Below are positions 34,560 through 45,729 of a DNA stretch of 64,000 bases, piece after piece. Numbering within the stretch: the first letter of the stretch is position 1; the number at the start of each line of letters is the position of its first letter. The DNA is taken from the NCBI GenBank assembly GCA_946811695.1, contig OX328132.1, positions 52,173,857 to 52,237,856 on the forward strand, written 5' to 3'. The position numbers and the translations under genes are program-made. Under the pieces are notes generated by a model. The model did no database searches. It had not been told where the DNA came from and worked only from the letters and a program-made list of their open reading frames with translations. This DNA is from Gonocerus acuteangulatus. Its lineage: Eukaryota; Arthropoda; Insecta; Hemiptera; Coreidae.

Positions 34560-35245
34560 GAGCAATGACAACACTTGCATTCCATTTTTGCTTATCTGTC
34601 GCGCAATATTTTGCGGACTCCCAGCAGTAATACATATCTATGAGAAAAATGAGCAAACTGAAGACAAAAAAACAAAGCACAATTAAATTAAAAAGGTGCA
34701 TGATCCGTATTTACTGAATTTTGGCAATAGGATAAAAGCATTAAACTAATGTGTTTATTGTTTTATATGTGCACGCTGAGCAGGCTTCCTACAAATCTTT
34801 TATGTATCTAATCCGATTATTGATTTTCCAATACTTTTCGAGAAGTTAATAAAACATTAGGACTGCTCCAATCCATTAATAAAATAAAAGCATTCCTCAA
34901 TCTAGGGCATACATTATCTAGGCCCTTACAATCGCTACTTTATAAATGCTCAACAAAACAAAACTTTACAATAAAGTTACGACTATAGTCGTGCACCAAG
35001 GAAACATTCCATTTTTTTTTTTTTAAATATTTAACTGTTTATTTGATATAAAAACAAAACATGATACATACATTGTGTACCTACAGACCACAAGGATAAA
35101 TTTACAATTTAAAACAAATTAACTTTAACGTCAATTACTTTAATGCATGGAATGTATCTTCTTAAATTTCCTTGCTCTATTACATTGTGAAAGTGAATAT
35201 AAAATTCATTATTTGGAAGGAAAATAGTTAATAATAAGAAGTACT

Positions 35246-35301
<56 letters not shown>

Positions 35302-35639
35302 GAATATACAGTTAGGGATTAATGAGTACATCTCCTGCATAGCATCCACCAAAAATTCCTCAAACTTGGTACATTCAAACCCCATCCAGGCCCTACCAAA
35401 CAAAACATAACCTTAGCGCTAAAAAACATTATCCTATCCAGATTCGACCAAACATTAAGGTATCCAGTTAATGTGGAACCCTTCCATTCTTCGCCACCGA
35501 AGTACATCTTAGGGTTTGGTCCTCCGCATATAGCCAAATATTTTCACATCGGTTAGAATATGAATAAAATTAGGACTTATTAAGTAATATCGTGGAAATA
35601 ATATAAATAAATTTTATTTTCCTACCCAACCGAAGATTC
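34560..35639. other. No gene recognised; one (TA)n tract
   Basis: (TA)n lies at 35250-35296. A 72-codon minus frame (35319-35537) has no recognisable domain. Confidence 0.4.
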
Positions 35640-35760
35640 TCCTGTAGCCTGAAAACCTGTTGACTTAACTGGGAAACCTGTTGCGTTTACTAGCAAACCT
35701 GTTGTCGGTACTGGGGATACCTGTTGCCGTCAGCATGAAACCTCTTGGCATTAATGGAAA
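35640..35760. repeat. Short degenerate tandem repeat, about 27-bp unit
   Basis: Around five units of the form AAACCTGTTGnCnnTAnTGG. Confidence 0.7.
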
Positions 35761-35863
35761 TCGGGGTTTCACGGAGGAAAAATGTAATTACATTTAAAAT
35801 ATAAAACTTACTACAATTCGGGAGGTAAAAATTTTTCTTAAAAGGAAGCAAAAACAACATTAA

Positions 35864-36002
35864 CCCCTTGACATACAAATAAAATCTGAGTCGACGCGTC
35901 CGATGAACACGAAAGAAATTTCTTGTCGTCTCGGAGAAGTCAAAGCAAGCAATGACACTAGAAATTAATGACGTCTCCCAGACGTCATTGTATGTTAAGC
36001 GG
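35864..36002. mobile_element. piggyBac-type MITE, 139 bp, TTAA flanked
   Basis: TTAA stands at 35860-35863 and 36003-36006. The termini are CCCCTTGACATACAA and, inverted, CCGCTTAACATACAA. ATGACGTCTCCCAGACGTCAT forms a subterminal palindrome at the right end. It is distinct from the MITE at 24042 in terminal sequence. Confidence 0.8.
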
Positions 36003-36284
36003 TTAAATATAATCTCCTAATCCCACAAGACGTAACTTTTGCTAAGATTACATGTCATCTTGTAAGCACCGCCTGTGGAAGGAGGCGACATATTTAAAAT
36101 GCAATATAGTCCAAACGCATCGAATAATTGAATTACACGATTTCACATTTCGCTGCCATTGATATGTGTAATCTAACAAAATCGAGTACAAAAAGCAAAG
36201 AAAATCAGATCCTGAGTTAAAACGGCGTACTACAAAGAACCTCCCCTTGTCAAATGCAGCGACACCGTAAGACATCTGTATAAT

Positions 36285-36385
36285 CAAGGTTGACCTCATG
36301 ACTCAATCCGGACGTGCTGACTAAACAATTTCGCGTTTCAGAACCCGTAGATGGCGTAAATAACGCTGCTTCAAATTTGTGTGTT

Positions 36386-36447
<62 letters not shown>
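36285..36447 (-). mobile_element. HINE-like 3' fragment with (TA)n
   Basis: GGTTGACCTCATGACTCAAT, CCGGACGTGCTGACTAAAC, TTTCGCGTTTCAGAACCCG and CTGCTTCAAATTTGTG are the reversed 3' block. (TA)n follows at about 36389-36447. The hairpin is absent. The perfect palindrome starts exactly at the end of the TA tract. Confidence 0.65.
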
Positions 36448-36449
<2 letters not shown>

Positions 36450-36647
36450 CTTTTTTATCCTAGGAGGCATGGGGTCATTAAGCAGTCTTCCTTTATTATA
36501 CTACTTTATTTATTGGGCCCGACATGTTTCGTGCATCTTTTCTTCGCACCTCTTCAGGTGCACGAAACATGTCGGGCCCAATAAATAAAGTAGTATAATA
36601 AAGGAAGACTGCTTAATGACCCCATGCCTCCTAGGATAAAAAAGGAA
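36447..36647. mobile_element. 89-bp perfect palindrome, Penelope-like terminal repeats
   Basis: Arms 36447-36535 and 36559-36647 are exact inverses with a 23-bp spacer. Each arm has GGGCCCGACATGTTTCGTGC (or its inverse) and AATAAATAAAGTAGTATAAT. The ACATGTCG/GAAAC pair is that of the hammerhead motif. Frames across it on either strand are mirror images and not genes. Confidence 0.8.
36515..36557 (-). ncRNA. Hammerhead-like motif in the palindrome
   Basis: On minus: CTGAAGA, G, GTGC-loop-GCAC (4-bp stem II), GAAAC, ATGTC, GGGCCC. The core boxes are complete. The sequence 5' of CTGAAGA (GTGCAC) does not pair with GGGCCC, so stem I is missing unless a second copy supplies it in trans or through the palindrome. 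Confidence 0.5.
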
Positions 36648-36679
36648 TTTTGATATTTTGGGTCATCTATAAGAATAAA

Positions 36680-37225
36680 TAATATACATATATATATATA
36701 TATATATAAATCAATTGTCTGTCTGTTTCTTTGTTTGTTCCTTATACAAATCCACACCGTTTGACCGATTTTGACCAAACTTGGAATAATGGTAGGTCTT
36801 GATACAGGACGTCTCGTAGGCTAAGTTCTACGAGCTGCCTGTCTGTTCCTTATACAAATCCATACCCTTCTTCCGATTTTGACCAAACTTGGCACACAGG
36901 TAGATCGTGACACGGGGAGTGTCATAGGCTAGGTCAAAAATGCCTACCAGCTGTCTGTCAGTATGTTTGTTCCTTATACATATCCACACCGTTTGATCGA
37001 TTTTGATCAAACGTGGCACACAGGTAGGTCTTGACACGGGGAGAATCTTGGCAAGGTTAAAATCGTCTATGACTCACAGTTCGGAAATCACGAGTTCCAA
37101 ACAATGTACCCAAATTGTTACAGATTTGCGTTATTAGATTTTAATATTAATTATTTGGTTTCTAATTTATTTTTGCTTTTATAGATACAGAAAGTAGGTG
37201 TAGCGTAGCACGCCGGGTAACAGCA
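36680..37225 (+). mobile_element. Interspersed element with three internal repeats of about 115-120 bp
   Basis: Three units contain TTGTTCCTTATACAAATCCA, then CACCGTTTGACCGATTTTGA, AACTTGGCACACAGGTAG and GACACGGGGAGT. The right end is AGGTGTAGCGTAGCACGCC, GGGTAACAGC. The left end is a TA tract (36686-36710). A reverse copy is at 59650-60038. The superfamily is not recognised. Confidence 0.65.
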
Positions 37226-38349
37226 TTTGTCTGTTCGCTCTCTAGCTGGCTCAAAACTTGACCGATTTTAACACTCTGATGCTGGCGGTCCTAAAGCCAC
37301 ACGGATCTCTGCAATCCATTCCCTTAAAATGGAAATTTTTTGGCACTTAAAAAATCCATGATTGGCGAACTCCAGATTTCTATGAGGTAGCATGTTTATT
37401 TTTTAAGATAATTAATTAAGGAATTAACATACATTTTGTGGCAGAATTTCTGTAATCGCGTAGAATTTCTGCACGGTCCATTTTACCGACTAATCTTAAA
37501 TGAGTTCCCATCCAAGCTGAAGAAGAAACATTATTCGTCGGAGGACTTCGCTATGATTTCCAACATAAATGATCTGTGGATTTATCCCCAGCAAGATTCA
37601 GTAACGAATAGAATACTACCACTGACCATCGTCGTTTCCCCCACAGAACGTCGTACGAAGACCACTATTTGTCAACTATATCGACAACAATTTTATGTCT
37701 ATTATAATAAGTGGTTTCTCTTTATCTCCAGCTTTTTCGACAATTTCAGAGTAAAATATTTTTTATTGTTATTTTTGTTTTGTGGAACATAGGAAACAAT
37801 GGTACTTTCTTCTCTGTAACCAAAAATAATAATTTACAGTTCAAATGTAGAATGTTGCAATGAAATTCAAAAATTAGCACTAAATTGAGAAAAATAAATG
37901 AATCAAAAATAACTACGGGGATACTGGAGTGGGATCTCTAGAAAATATGCATATTCAACCATGAGCGTATATAAGGGGGGGGGGCTGCATTCCCCTCCCC
38001 CGAAATATTGTTTTGTTGATAAAATTTCATGTAAAAAAAGCAAATAACAACGAAAAATGTCTTCTACACATACCCTGGTATACTAGGTGTCCTGAGGACC
38101 TTAAACCCCACCATTTTACACTAAAATATTTAAAGATTTTCCTACACTCCAAATAAATAATAAATACATCATTTTCTATAAACGCTAGTGTATTCAACAT
38201 ACTACTGTCTGATGTTTATCCCTAAATCAGGAAGATAGAGAAAAGGGGGGACTAGTCACGACTGGGGTTTCCTTCTCAGATTTCATTTTATATTTTTACA
38301 TGTATTTCACGAAACATTTAGACAAAACATTTATAGTTTTTATTCGAAA
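37226..38349. other. Unassigned; short Helitron-like scrap
   Basis: At 37226-37270, TTTGTCTGTTCGCTCTCTAG, then CTGGCTCAAAACTTGACCG, matches the left flank of the (TA)n tract in the Helitron-like family. A 118-codon plus frame (37436-37792) has no recognisable domain. Confidence 0.4.
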
Positions 38350-38432
38350 TGATACTAGGATTAAGAACGGAAACGCGGTATTATAACTCTGTTCCTATTG
38401 AGTCGGACTTCAATATTATACTATAAGTCCGA
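38350..38432 (-). mobile_element. HINE-like 5' end fragment
   Basis: On minus: GAAGTCCGACTCAATAGG, AACAGAGTTATAATACCGCG, TTTCCGTTCTTAATCCTAG. It aligns with the 5' end of the complete copies, including CGCGGTTCCGTTCTTAT. Confidence 0.6.
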
Positions 38433-38675
38433 CTATCATTCATTTCTGGCGTCGAGTTGTGTGTTTTGTTGCAATATACATACGAACGTTGGGGGTTATT
38501 AACAATTTGTGTAAACCAGACATATATTATCTAGTGATTAATTAAACGGTTGTTAGTTTTGAGTTAGATAGTATAGTAACCCATCACTGGATTTCTCTTT
38601 GATTGCTGGTCCTGTGACAGCAAACCGATGTTTAATCCGATGTTTCTCTTGAACTAGACAATCCTCCATCCAGTC

Positions 38676-39396
38676 CTAAGTATTCCATCTAGGTTTCCTC
38701 TTCCTCTTCTTCTTCTTCTTCTTCTTCTTCTTAGGGCTAGTGACTACTTCTGGCTCTGGTTCCTTATCTTTATCTTCTTTACTCCGACTAAATTCATCGG
38801 AATCTGTGTGATAGTTCTTTTCTAATTTATGGTAAAATATATCCAGATCTTCGTCCTGATTTATTGTACCTGCCTTAGAAGTTTCTATTTCTTTGACGAG
38901 TAACCTACCGCCTTTGAACCATACATACCTCAGCGCTCCATTTCTTTCTAACTCTTTGCATTTTTGATAGAGGGAATGAAATTTTCGTGACATTGTTTCG
39001 TTAACATAAATCTTTTTATTTTCTTTACGTTCTTTATCCGAGAATATTCTTAATTCTTTCCAACTAAGGAGGGATCGTTTTTCTTTGGCCCTTTGAAGGA
39101 ATGACTCCCTGTTTGCCTTTCGTAAAAAGTTGACAAATATCGTGTTTAAATGGACACCATCTTTTTTCATAATTCGGTAGAAGCTATCTAAATCTGTTTT
39201 CAAAAATTGTAATTGAAGGATTCTCCATATATTTTTCAATATGTTTTCAACATTTTCATTATCTTTATACGGAATATTTGCTATGTTTATCGATTTACAG
39301 AGTTTGTCCTGTTGAGAAATATCTAATGTTTTTTCCAACCTATCTACTTTTAATTTTAGTTTATTGTTTTCTTCTCTTAGATACGCTATTTCTTTT
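38676..39396 (-). pseudogene. LINE ORF1-like protein (FP/Transposase_22-like), partial
   Basis: The frame is open from about 39396, with a first Met at 39338. It begins with a coiled-coil segment (YLREENNKLKLKVDRLEKTL). A domain follows with ENVENILKNIWRILQL, YRIMKKDGVHLNTIFVNFLR and RAKEKRSLLSWKELRIFSDK, then KKIYVNETMSRKFHSLYQKC and LRYVWFKGGRLLVK. This order matches ORF1 proteins of arthropod LINEs related to baculovirus FP and Transposase_22. The acidic tail ends in poly-lysine encoded by a (CTT)n run. A TAA lies just upstream of the coiled coil, and no ORF2 follows within reach. It is probably a 5'-broken relic. Confidence 0.65.
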
Positions 39397-39481
39397 TATT
39401 TGCATTTATAGCTTCTCCATATGATGCTAGATTATTTTAGGAAGTCATCATTTGAGCTTGGTCATTTTTTATTTATAAAAT

Positions 39482-39540
<59 letters not shown>

Positions 39541-39847
39541 CTATGTCTTGCACATTCAGTCCTCCATAAAATAAGAAGACTCAAGACACGATATTAGCTA
39601 TGTATTAAAAAAGAGATTTCCTCCTAATTCAGACTAAAAGTACATTAACCTAAACAAGCACATGGTCAAGTAAAAAAAAAACAAGATCTGAAGATTGTAA
39701 TATAATAAATAGGGACTAATGCACATGTATAGAGATTGAAAATGGCTTATAGCCGAAAAGTTAAATCATATAGCCGAAAAATCAATTATAATGTGAAAAT
39801 AATTGTTATTTTCTAGTCATTTTTGGTTTTATTCACTATTGCGTTTA
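39397..39847. other. No gene; (TA)n tract
   Basis: (TA)n lies at about 39491-39536. CATATAGCCGAAAA occurs twice near 39750-39780. Nothing else is supported. Confidence 0.45.
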
Positions 39848-39858
39848 ATTATGGATCT

Positions 39859-40039
39859 ATGGGTCTCCCCGTGATCTAGTGGCTAACGCCTTAGATTCCT
39901 ATGCGGGAGATGGTGGGTTCGATTCCCATCGGCGGCAGGAATTTTCTCATCTCACAGTCTCGTTGAGAAAATTCCTTGCTGCACCCTGAATGTCGGCGCT
40001 ATTGGCCCAGAAGTCGATGCTACGTAAAAATAAATAAAT
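39859..40039 (+). mobile_element. SINE family A, complete, 11-bp target duplication
   Basis: The head is GGGTCTCCCCGTGATCTAGT ... GGTTCGATTCCCATC. The body is AATTTTCTCATCTCACAG, GAGAAAATTCCTTGCTGC, CGGCGCTATTGGCCCAGA and GTCGATGCTACGT, then an (AAAT)n tail. ATTATGGATCT flanks both ends (39848-39858, 40040-40050). The intact duplication shows insertion by a LINE-type mechanism. Confidence 0.9.
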
Positions 40040-40050
40040 ATTATGGATCT

Positions 40051-40901
40051 CTAAACCACGGATTGGTAAATTGGTTGATCGGACCGTCACACACTTGTGC
40101 AAACACAAATCTTGCGGAACGTAAAAAAAATCTTCATTTCACAACAGTTGATGACAGTTTCTAATCACAGTCAGTTGAAATGTAAGGAAATACTGCTGGT
40201 ATAATAATAATCCAATGTTTTATCTGTGATTATGTTTATCACTAATTTTTGTTTGATTAAGGGCCCTCTTATCTGACCAACACAATGATCTTGAAATGCG
40301 GGATTATACGATATGGAAAGAGACACACGGAGGATGATCAGGCGCCAAACTATTTGACAGCGCTTTATCATACAACGATTTTTAACACTGGCAAACATAA
40401 TTGGAAACCTCAACAAAGGACGTGCACTCTTCTTTCTACACAACATGCATAGTCACTTATTACGATAACAAGTAGCGACTCCTACACGAAACAATTATAG
40501 ACATGGAACGATAAACAAATACTTACACAAGATAAATATAACTAACAGCTCGGCTTGCCCTTGCGACAACAGAGCACCACAAACAACACAGCACCTTATA
40601 TACAAATGTGATTTACTTTTAAAAGAAAGAAAAACCAAATAAAAATGTTAAAAATTGGCCATCTACGGAAAAAGTACTGTTTGAAACACATTATTCAATT
40701 TTCGTAAGAGAGTATATCTTACATTAAAGAAAATTTATATTCCCAAAAACAATTGAAATTAAAAAAAAAAACAATTAAGATTGGAATTTGAAATAAGAAA
40801 TGATTAATTTATATTTTTTTATTTATTTTTCGAAATGAATTTATTATCTTTTCCAATGGTAAATCATTAATTAATGGACTAGGTAAAAAAAATTATTTGA
40901 T
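40051..40901. other. No gene recognised
   Basis: A 91-codon minus frame at 40171-40446 has no recognisable domain. Confidence 0.35.
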
Positions 40902-40913
40902 ACAATTGTATAA

Positions 40914-41088
40914 TTCATTTTAATTTTAACGTAATAAAGTATTATTAACTAAGAATTTTGGGACGGGTTATCTACAGGTTACCACCCTTTTCTAGCCTGG
41001 ATAGGGCGGATACCTTTTCCAACCCACGACTTTTGGCACGGGGTGTTAAGTGCTCAAGCCTTAACACTCACGGCCACCGGGCCTCCTA
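40914..41088 (-). mobile_element. SINE family C, 12-bp target duplication
   Basis: The minus strand starts GGAGGCCCGGTGGCCGTGAG and has CACTTAACACCCCGTGCC and a tail with GTAACCTGTAGATAACCCG. The B-box part is shortened relative to 26525-26732. ACAATTGTATAA flanks both ends (40902-40913 and 41089-41100). Confidence 0.85.
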
Positions 41089-41206
41089 ACAATTGTATAA
41101 AATACATGGTATATACATTGTGTATGAGAACATATAGCACAAAATAAATGGCCTTTTTGCAGGGTCACTGCAGAGAGAAAACTAATAAAAAAATAATATA
41201 TACATG

Positions 41207-41371
<165 letters not shown>

Positions 41372-41785
41372 CACACTCACACAAACACACACAGTAACTT
41401 AAAATAAAAATAAAAAATAACACAACACAAATTTGATTAAAATTTGTATAATGAGACAACATAATACCATTATAAATCTAAAAGTAAAGTGAAATACGGA
41501 CCATGATAACTCTCTGGTTTTTTTGCCAGAATAGGTCCTATTAAACAAACAAACCATTTCCCCTGCTCTCCAAAACCTTTGAAAAATCCACGAATAAAAA
41601 CCGTTGAGCCTCGTGGCGCTCAATGAGTGGGAGTGGCGCCTCATTTGTAAATCAGGCATGACTGCAATATCTCCCTCGGATTTATGTCTGGCCGGCCCGC
41701 CAACAGTTTTGATTCAGCCAGACGTTTATTTTATGATGAAAATGTATTTTTTTTTAAAGATAACAGTGACATTTGGGTTTCCAAA
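41372..41785. other. Unassigned, G+C-richer patch
   Basis: 41590-41720 is richer in G+C (GGCCGGCCCGCC). An 86-codon minus frame and a 61-codon plus frame overlap here. Neither is recognised. Confidence 0.3.
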
Positions 41786-41982
41786 GTGAAGGCTTTGAGA
41801 GGTCAGGCAAGGGGAAGTGTTTTATATTTATCAATACTTAGCCAAAGCTAAGATTTTTATAATGTTTCGTGTATTGTGTTGTTCGTAATGGAGTTTGCAA
41901 ATGGCGGAACCGTCAGGAATATTTCTCTTAAAATTTCGCGCACGCGGAATTGAACTTTTCCGTTTATCTGAACAGGCTACAT
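41786..41982. mobile_element. Deleted copy of the MITE at 21736-22292
   Basis: GGCTTTGAGAGGTCAGGCAA and ATCAATACTTAGCCAAAGC match its interior. GAATTGAAC..TTTATCTGAACAGGCTA matches its right terminal repeat. The left terminus is absent. Confidence 0.65.
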
Positions 41983-43814
41983 ATATATAAATCCATAATT
42001 TTTTTTATGTGGTTCACTTTTGCTACAACATGTTTATATTACACTACGATGGTAATTTCTGGAACCTTGTGGACAGGATCGATAAATATTTGAAGACATT
42101 TTTCAAAAATTCTTTCATTAAGCAGTAGCTACATTCCTTAATCATAATAGTTACACTCTTTCGGAATTTCATAATTCAAAATATGCTTTCAAAACCTAAA
42201 TTTTATTAGCTTTTATTCTTGAGTAATTGAATGTACTGAATGGATTTTATTGTTTCTGTTGTATTTTTTCCAAAATGTCCATTCCCATCCCTGAAGATTC
42301 TCCGCCCTCTCCATGTACAATATTGCCCGATTCTTTTTCTTAGAAGTAAAATTTTATCTCCTCTCTCATTCTTAAATTAACTTTCTATCCAATTTACTTG
42401 CTAAAATGTTATCTTTAATTACAGTTTTTGAAAACACAATGCTCCATCTCAAGGGAAATTGACCAAGAAATACGATGTAAATACAATAATGTTGTTGCAC
42501 ATGAAATTGTAAATAAGACATATTACAGTATATATTATGTGTACAAAGCACATACCTCCAGTCAACTTTTAATAATGTGTCTCAAAAAATTATGTACTTA
42601 GAAAAATCAGTTGCTTAATTGTTTATTATACTTTAAAATTTTGTTATGCACTTTATTGAATATTTCTAATATATTACAATTGACATTACGTTTTAATATA
42701 AAGTTCCGAGATGAACGTCAAAAAAATATATTCCTTAAAACAAACGAATCAATATTATTTTTCTATGATTGTAATACTATTGTTTCGTTTTGATGTTTTC
42801 TTTTTCAATTGAAGCATGTCCAATTGCTTCTGTGGTACATGCACTCTAAGAATAAATATATGCACATGTACCTAAATACTTGCTTCCATTGTTTACGCAA
42901 GTTTACTATTTAAAAAAAAATGGATGTATTATTATGTAATTTTGCATAATCAGAAGAAAATAAGAGGCCTGCCACAAAAAAACTGTAAAAGGTTTTCTGT
43001 CCATTTCTTACACACTTTTACTCGTCGGGGCCGGCCAAAATATTTAATAAATTTCATCTCGTCTTACTATGAGAAATGGAAAAATGTATCCACAAATAAC
43101 CATAACATTTACTAAAAATATCTCATGTAACCTTATTTTTTTTTGTTTTTGTTTTTGCGGATTGGCATTTTTTTTTTTTTTTTTGCCCTAAGAAGAAAAG
43201 ATGAAAAGTATATATTTCAGAAAGGCTGACTATCATTCTTTCGAAGCGTTCTGATAACATTTTAATTACTCAGATATTCATTAAAATCACAACATCAGAT
43301 AAGAAATTTCTTATCTTCAAAATTAAAAGTGCCAAATAATTATTTTATAACTGCAATTGATAATTCTTATATATTTGCTTTTATCATTCTACCTCAAGAT
43401 AATCCTATTTTGTAAATATATTTTTTATTAGAACTATGTGATTCTAAAATGTATCTTAATCAGATTAAGACTAGTTAAAACAAAAATACATTCTTCACAG
43501 AAAATTATTGAATTTATTTCGAAAAAGAAAAAATTACTTTACAAGATGGGACATTGTATTTTATTTTTCTGTACATTTTTTCTACTCTTTACTATGATGA
43601 CAATAATTGTATCGGTATTGACCTGGTTCAATCATTGGTAGATGCAAGGTTTTGTTTATGCACATTTCTGAATTGATAAATATTTTAATTATTTACGACG
43701 TCATATTCTTACAACGATGTTTCATCACGTTTTATGAATAAGATTTTGCAGTTCGGCATAGTTTAAGAAGTCCTTCCAAAAGAATGTGAGTCGGATAATA
43801 ATTATATGAAAGTA
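41983..43814. other. No gene recognised
   Basis: Long AT-rich stretch. Frames of 60-67 codons (42611, 42924, 43438) are lysine/phenylalanine/isoleucine-rich and typical of random AT-rich DNA. A T-run lies at 43168-43184. Confidence 0.45.
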
Positions 43815-44470
43815 ATTCTGTGAGCACGAGCTCAAATACTCCCATTACCTGCAAGTGTTAAATGAAGTATGAAGAGCTCGACAATATGTCTAGGAATTCT
43901 TGAGGTCTTACGGTAGCTTCCATTGCCCGTAAGTGTTCAGTGAAGTATAAAGAGCTCTGCTCTGAATCAATAAGATCTTGAGCTCTCACAGCAACTCCTA
44001 TTACCTGCAAGTGTTAAATGAAGTATGAAGAGGCCGACAATAAGTCTAGGAATTCTTGAGCTCTTCCGGTAGCTTCCATTACCCGTACGTGTTCAGTGAA
44101 ATATAAAGAGCTCTGCTCTGAATCAATAAGATCTTGAGCTCTTACAACAACTCCCATTACCTGCAAGTATTTCATGAAGTATAAAGAGCTCGACAAGAAG
44201 ATCTTAAGCTCTCACAACAGTTCCCATGACCCGCAAGTGTTCACTGAAGTATAAAGAGCTCGACTATAAATCAATATGAGCTAGAGCTCTCATAGCTCCC
44301 ATTACCCACAAGTGTCCACTAAAGTATAAAGAGCTCGACGTTAAATCAATATGAGCTTGAGTTCTCATAGCTCCCATTACCTGCAAGTGTCGACTAAAGT
44401 ATAAAGAGCTTGCCTATAAGCCTATAAATGTTCCAGTGCATACCACTCCCATTACCTACAAGGTTTTAGT
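43815..44470. repeat. 75-78-bp tandem array with dimeric higher-order structure
   Basis: CCCATTACCTGCAAGTGTT-type anchors fall at 43841, 43919, 43997, 44075, 44153, 44223, 44298, 44373 and 44448. The first five intervals are exactly 78 bp or one short variant, the later ones 75. In the left half two unit types alternate: GTCTAGGAATTCTTGAG versus CTGAATCAATAAGATCTTGA. This makes a 156-bp higher-order unit. AAAGAGCTC and GAGCTC are recurrent. Confidence 0.9.
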
Positions 44471-44773
44471 AATATGAATTATATGAAGATTTGGTCTGAT
44501 ACGCGATGAGCAATTTTAAATTAAATCTCAAAAATCCACAAAATCCTCATAGAAGACTGAAGCGGAGGTGGCCTAGAGACAATTTGCTTTAACATCTGTA
44601 GTGCACAAAATGTGTTATATTTTCTTTTACATTTTTACAGTTCTTTCAATTTTCATTTAAAATATATTATTCTTTTTGTGGGTTATGTAATTGTACATAT
44701 TCCCACATCATGCCTCACAAAGTCATTGTAACAAAACCAGCAATATTACTGGTGTTGTTTTTTTTTTGTTTTT
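44471..44773. other. No gene recognised
   Basis: AT-rich sequence ending in oligo-T that leads into the duplicated unit. Confidence 0.4.
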
Positions 44774-44782
44774 GTTTTTTTT

Positions 44783-44950
44783 ACGGCACATCCACAAATG
44801 TGGGCCAGCACCGACATCCAGGGAGCAGCGAGGAATTTTCTTAACGAGACCTGAGATGAGAAAATTCCTGCCGGCGCGCCGGTGGGGATCGAACCCACCA
44901 TCTCCCGCTTATGAATCTAAGGCGCTAGACACTAGACCACGGGAGACCCC
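44783..44950 (-). mobile_element. SINE family A (copy 1 of the duplicated unit)
   Basis: Minus: GGGGTCTCCCGTGGTCTAGT, B box GGTTCGATCCCCACC, then GCGCGCCGGCAGGAATTTTC, GGTGCTGGCCCACATTTGTG, GTGCCGT and poly-A. The tail differs from other SINE A copies in CCACATTTGTGGATG. Confidence 0.85.
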
Positions 44951-45729
44951 TGTAATTCATATTGTTATAATTATCAATAATAAAAAAATATCTCAACAAT
45001 GAATTAAACAAGACCATGTAATATATTTGTAATGATTCTTCATCAACTATAAATTATCATTGCTTTCATAAAAAACAGTAACTTAGAAACAAAACTCCAA
45101 CAAAATTAACTTTACAAGTTTGAACAAAATAGTTTTTTGATCCAAAGGGAGTGTTATTTAAGGAAAGGAGAAAATTTGTAAAAATAATTCGGCTCCAACA
45201 GGTGTCTGTATCTTAGCTGACCTATATTATGAGAACGTGTGGCCCCTCCTAAACAATTCTCAGGGGAATTTATTTTTATAAACATCAAATAAAACGCGGG
45301 AGAATATTGTACGGACTAATACTGCACAATCAAATAGAAGATGCAGCTCTTTATTCTGTTTTATCATAGGAAAAATGAGATAACGACGCCATTTATTTTT
45401 TTGTTGAAAATTAACTCATCATTTCTTATTTTATCTATTGTTACAGATTCGCACGAACTATAAATACGTATTTATATATATATTCATTCGTGTAGTAATG
45501 GTGTTGTGTACTTATTTAATTTTTTTGCATATGGTTTATATGTTTGCCTAACTCTTCGCGTGATTATCTTTCTGCCCATTTATCATATCACTATTTAAAT
45601 AAATCTTTCTACATACATAATCCATAATTTTATTCTAATATTATGATAAAATAATAGCAATATTATGTTTGAACCTAATAACCCCCCTAATGGTAGGGAC
45701 GATTCTCACTAAAACATTAAAATAATATG

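Noticed and set aside
39861..39935. Functional tRNA-Glu at the SINE A head
   Set aside because: The sequence recurs five times with the same non-tRNA body and A-rich tail, and one copy has a target duplication. It is a SINE.
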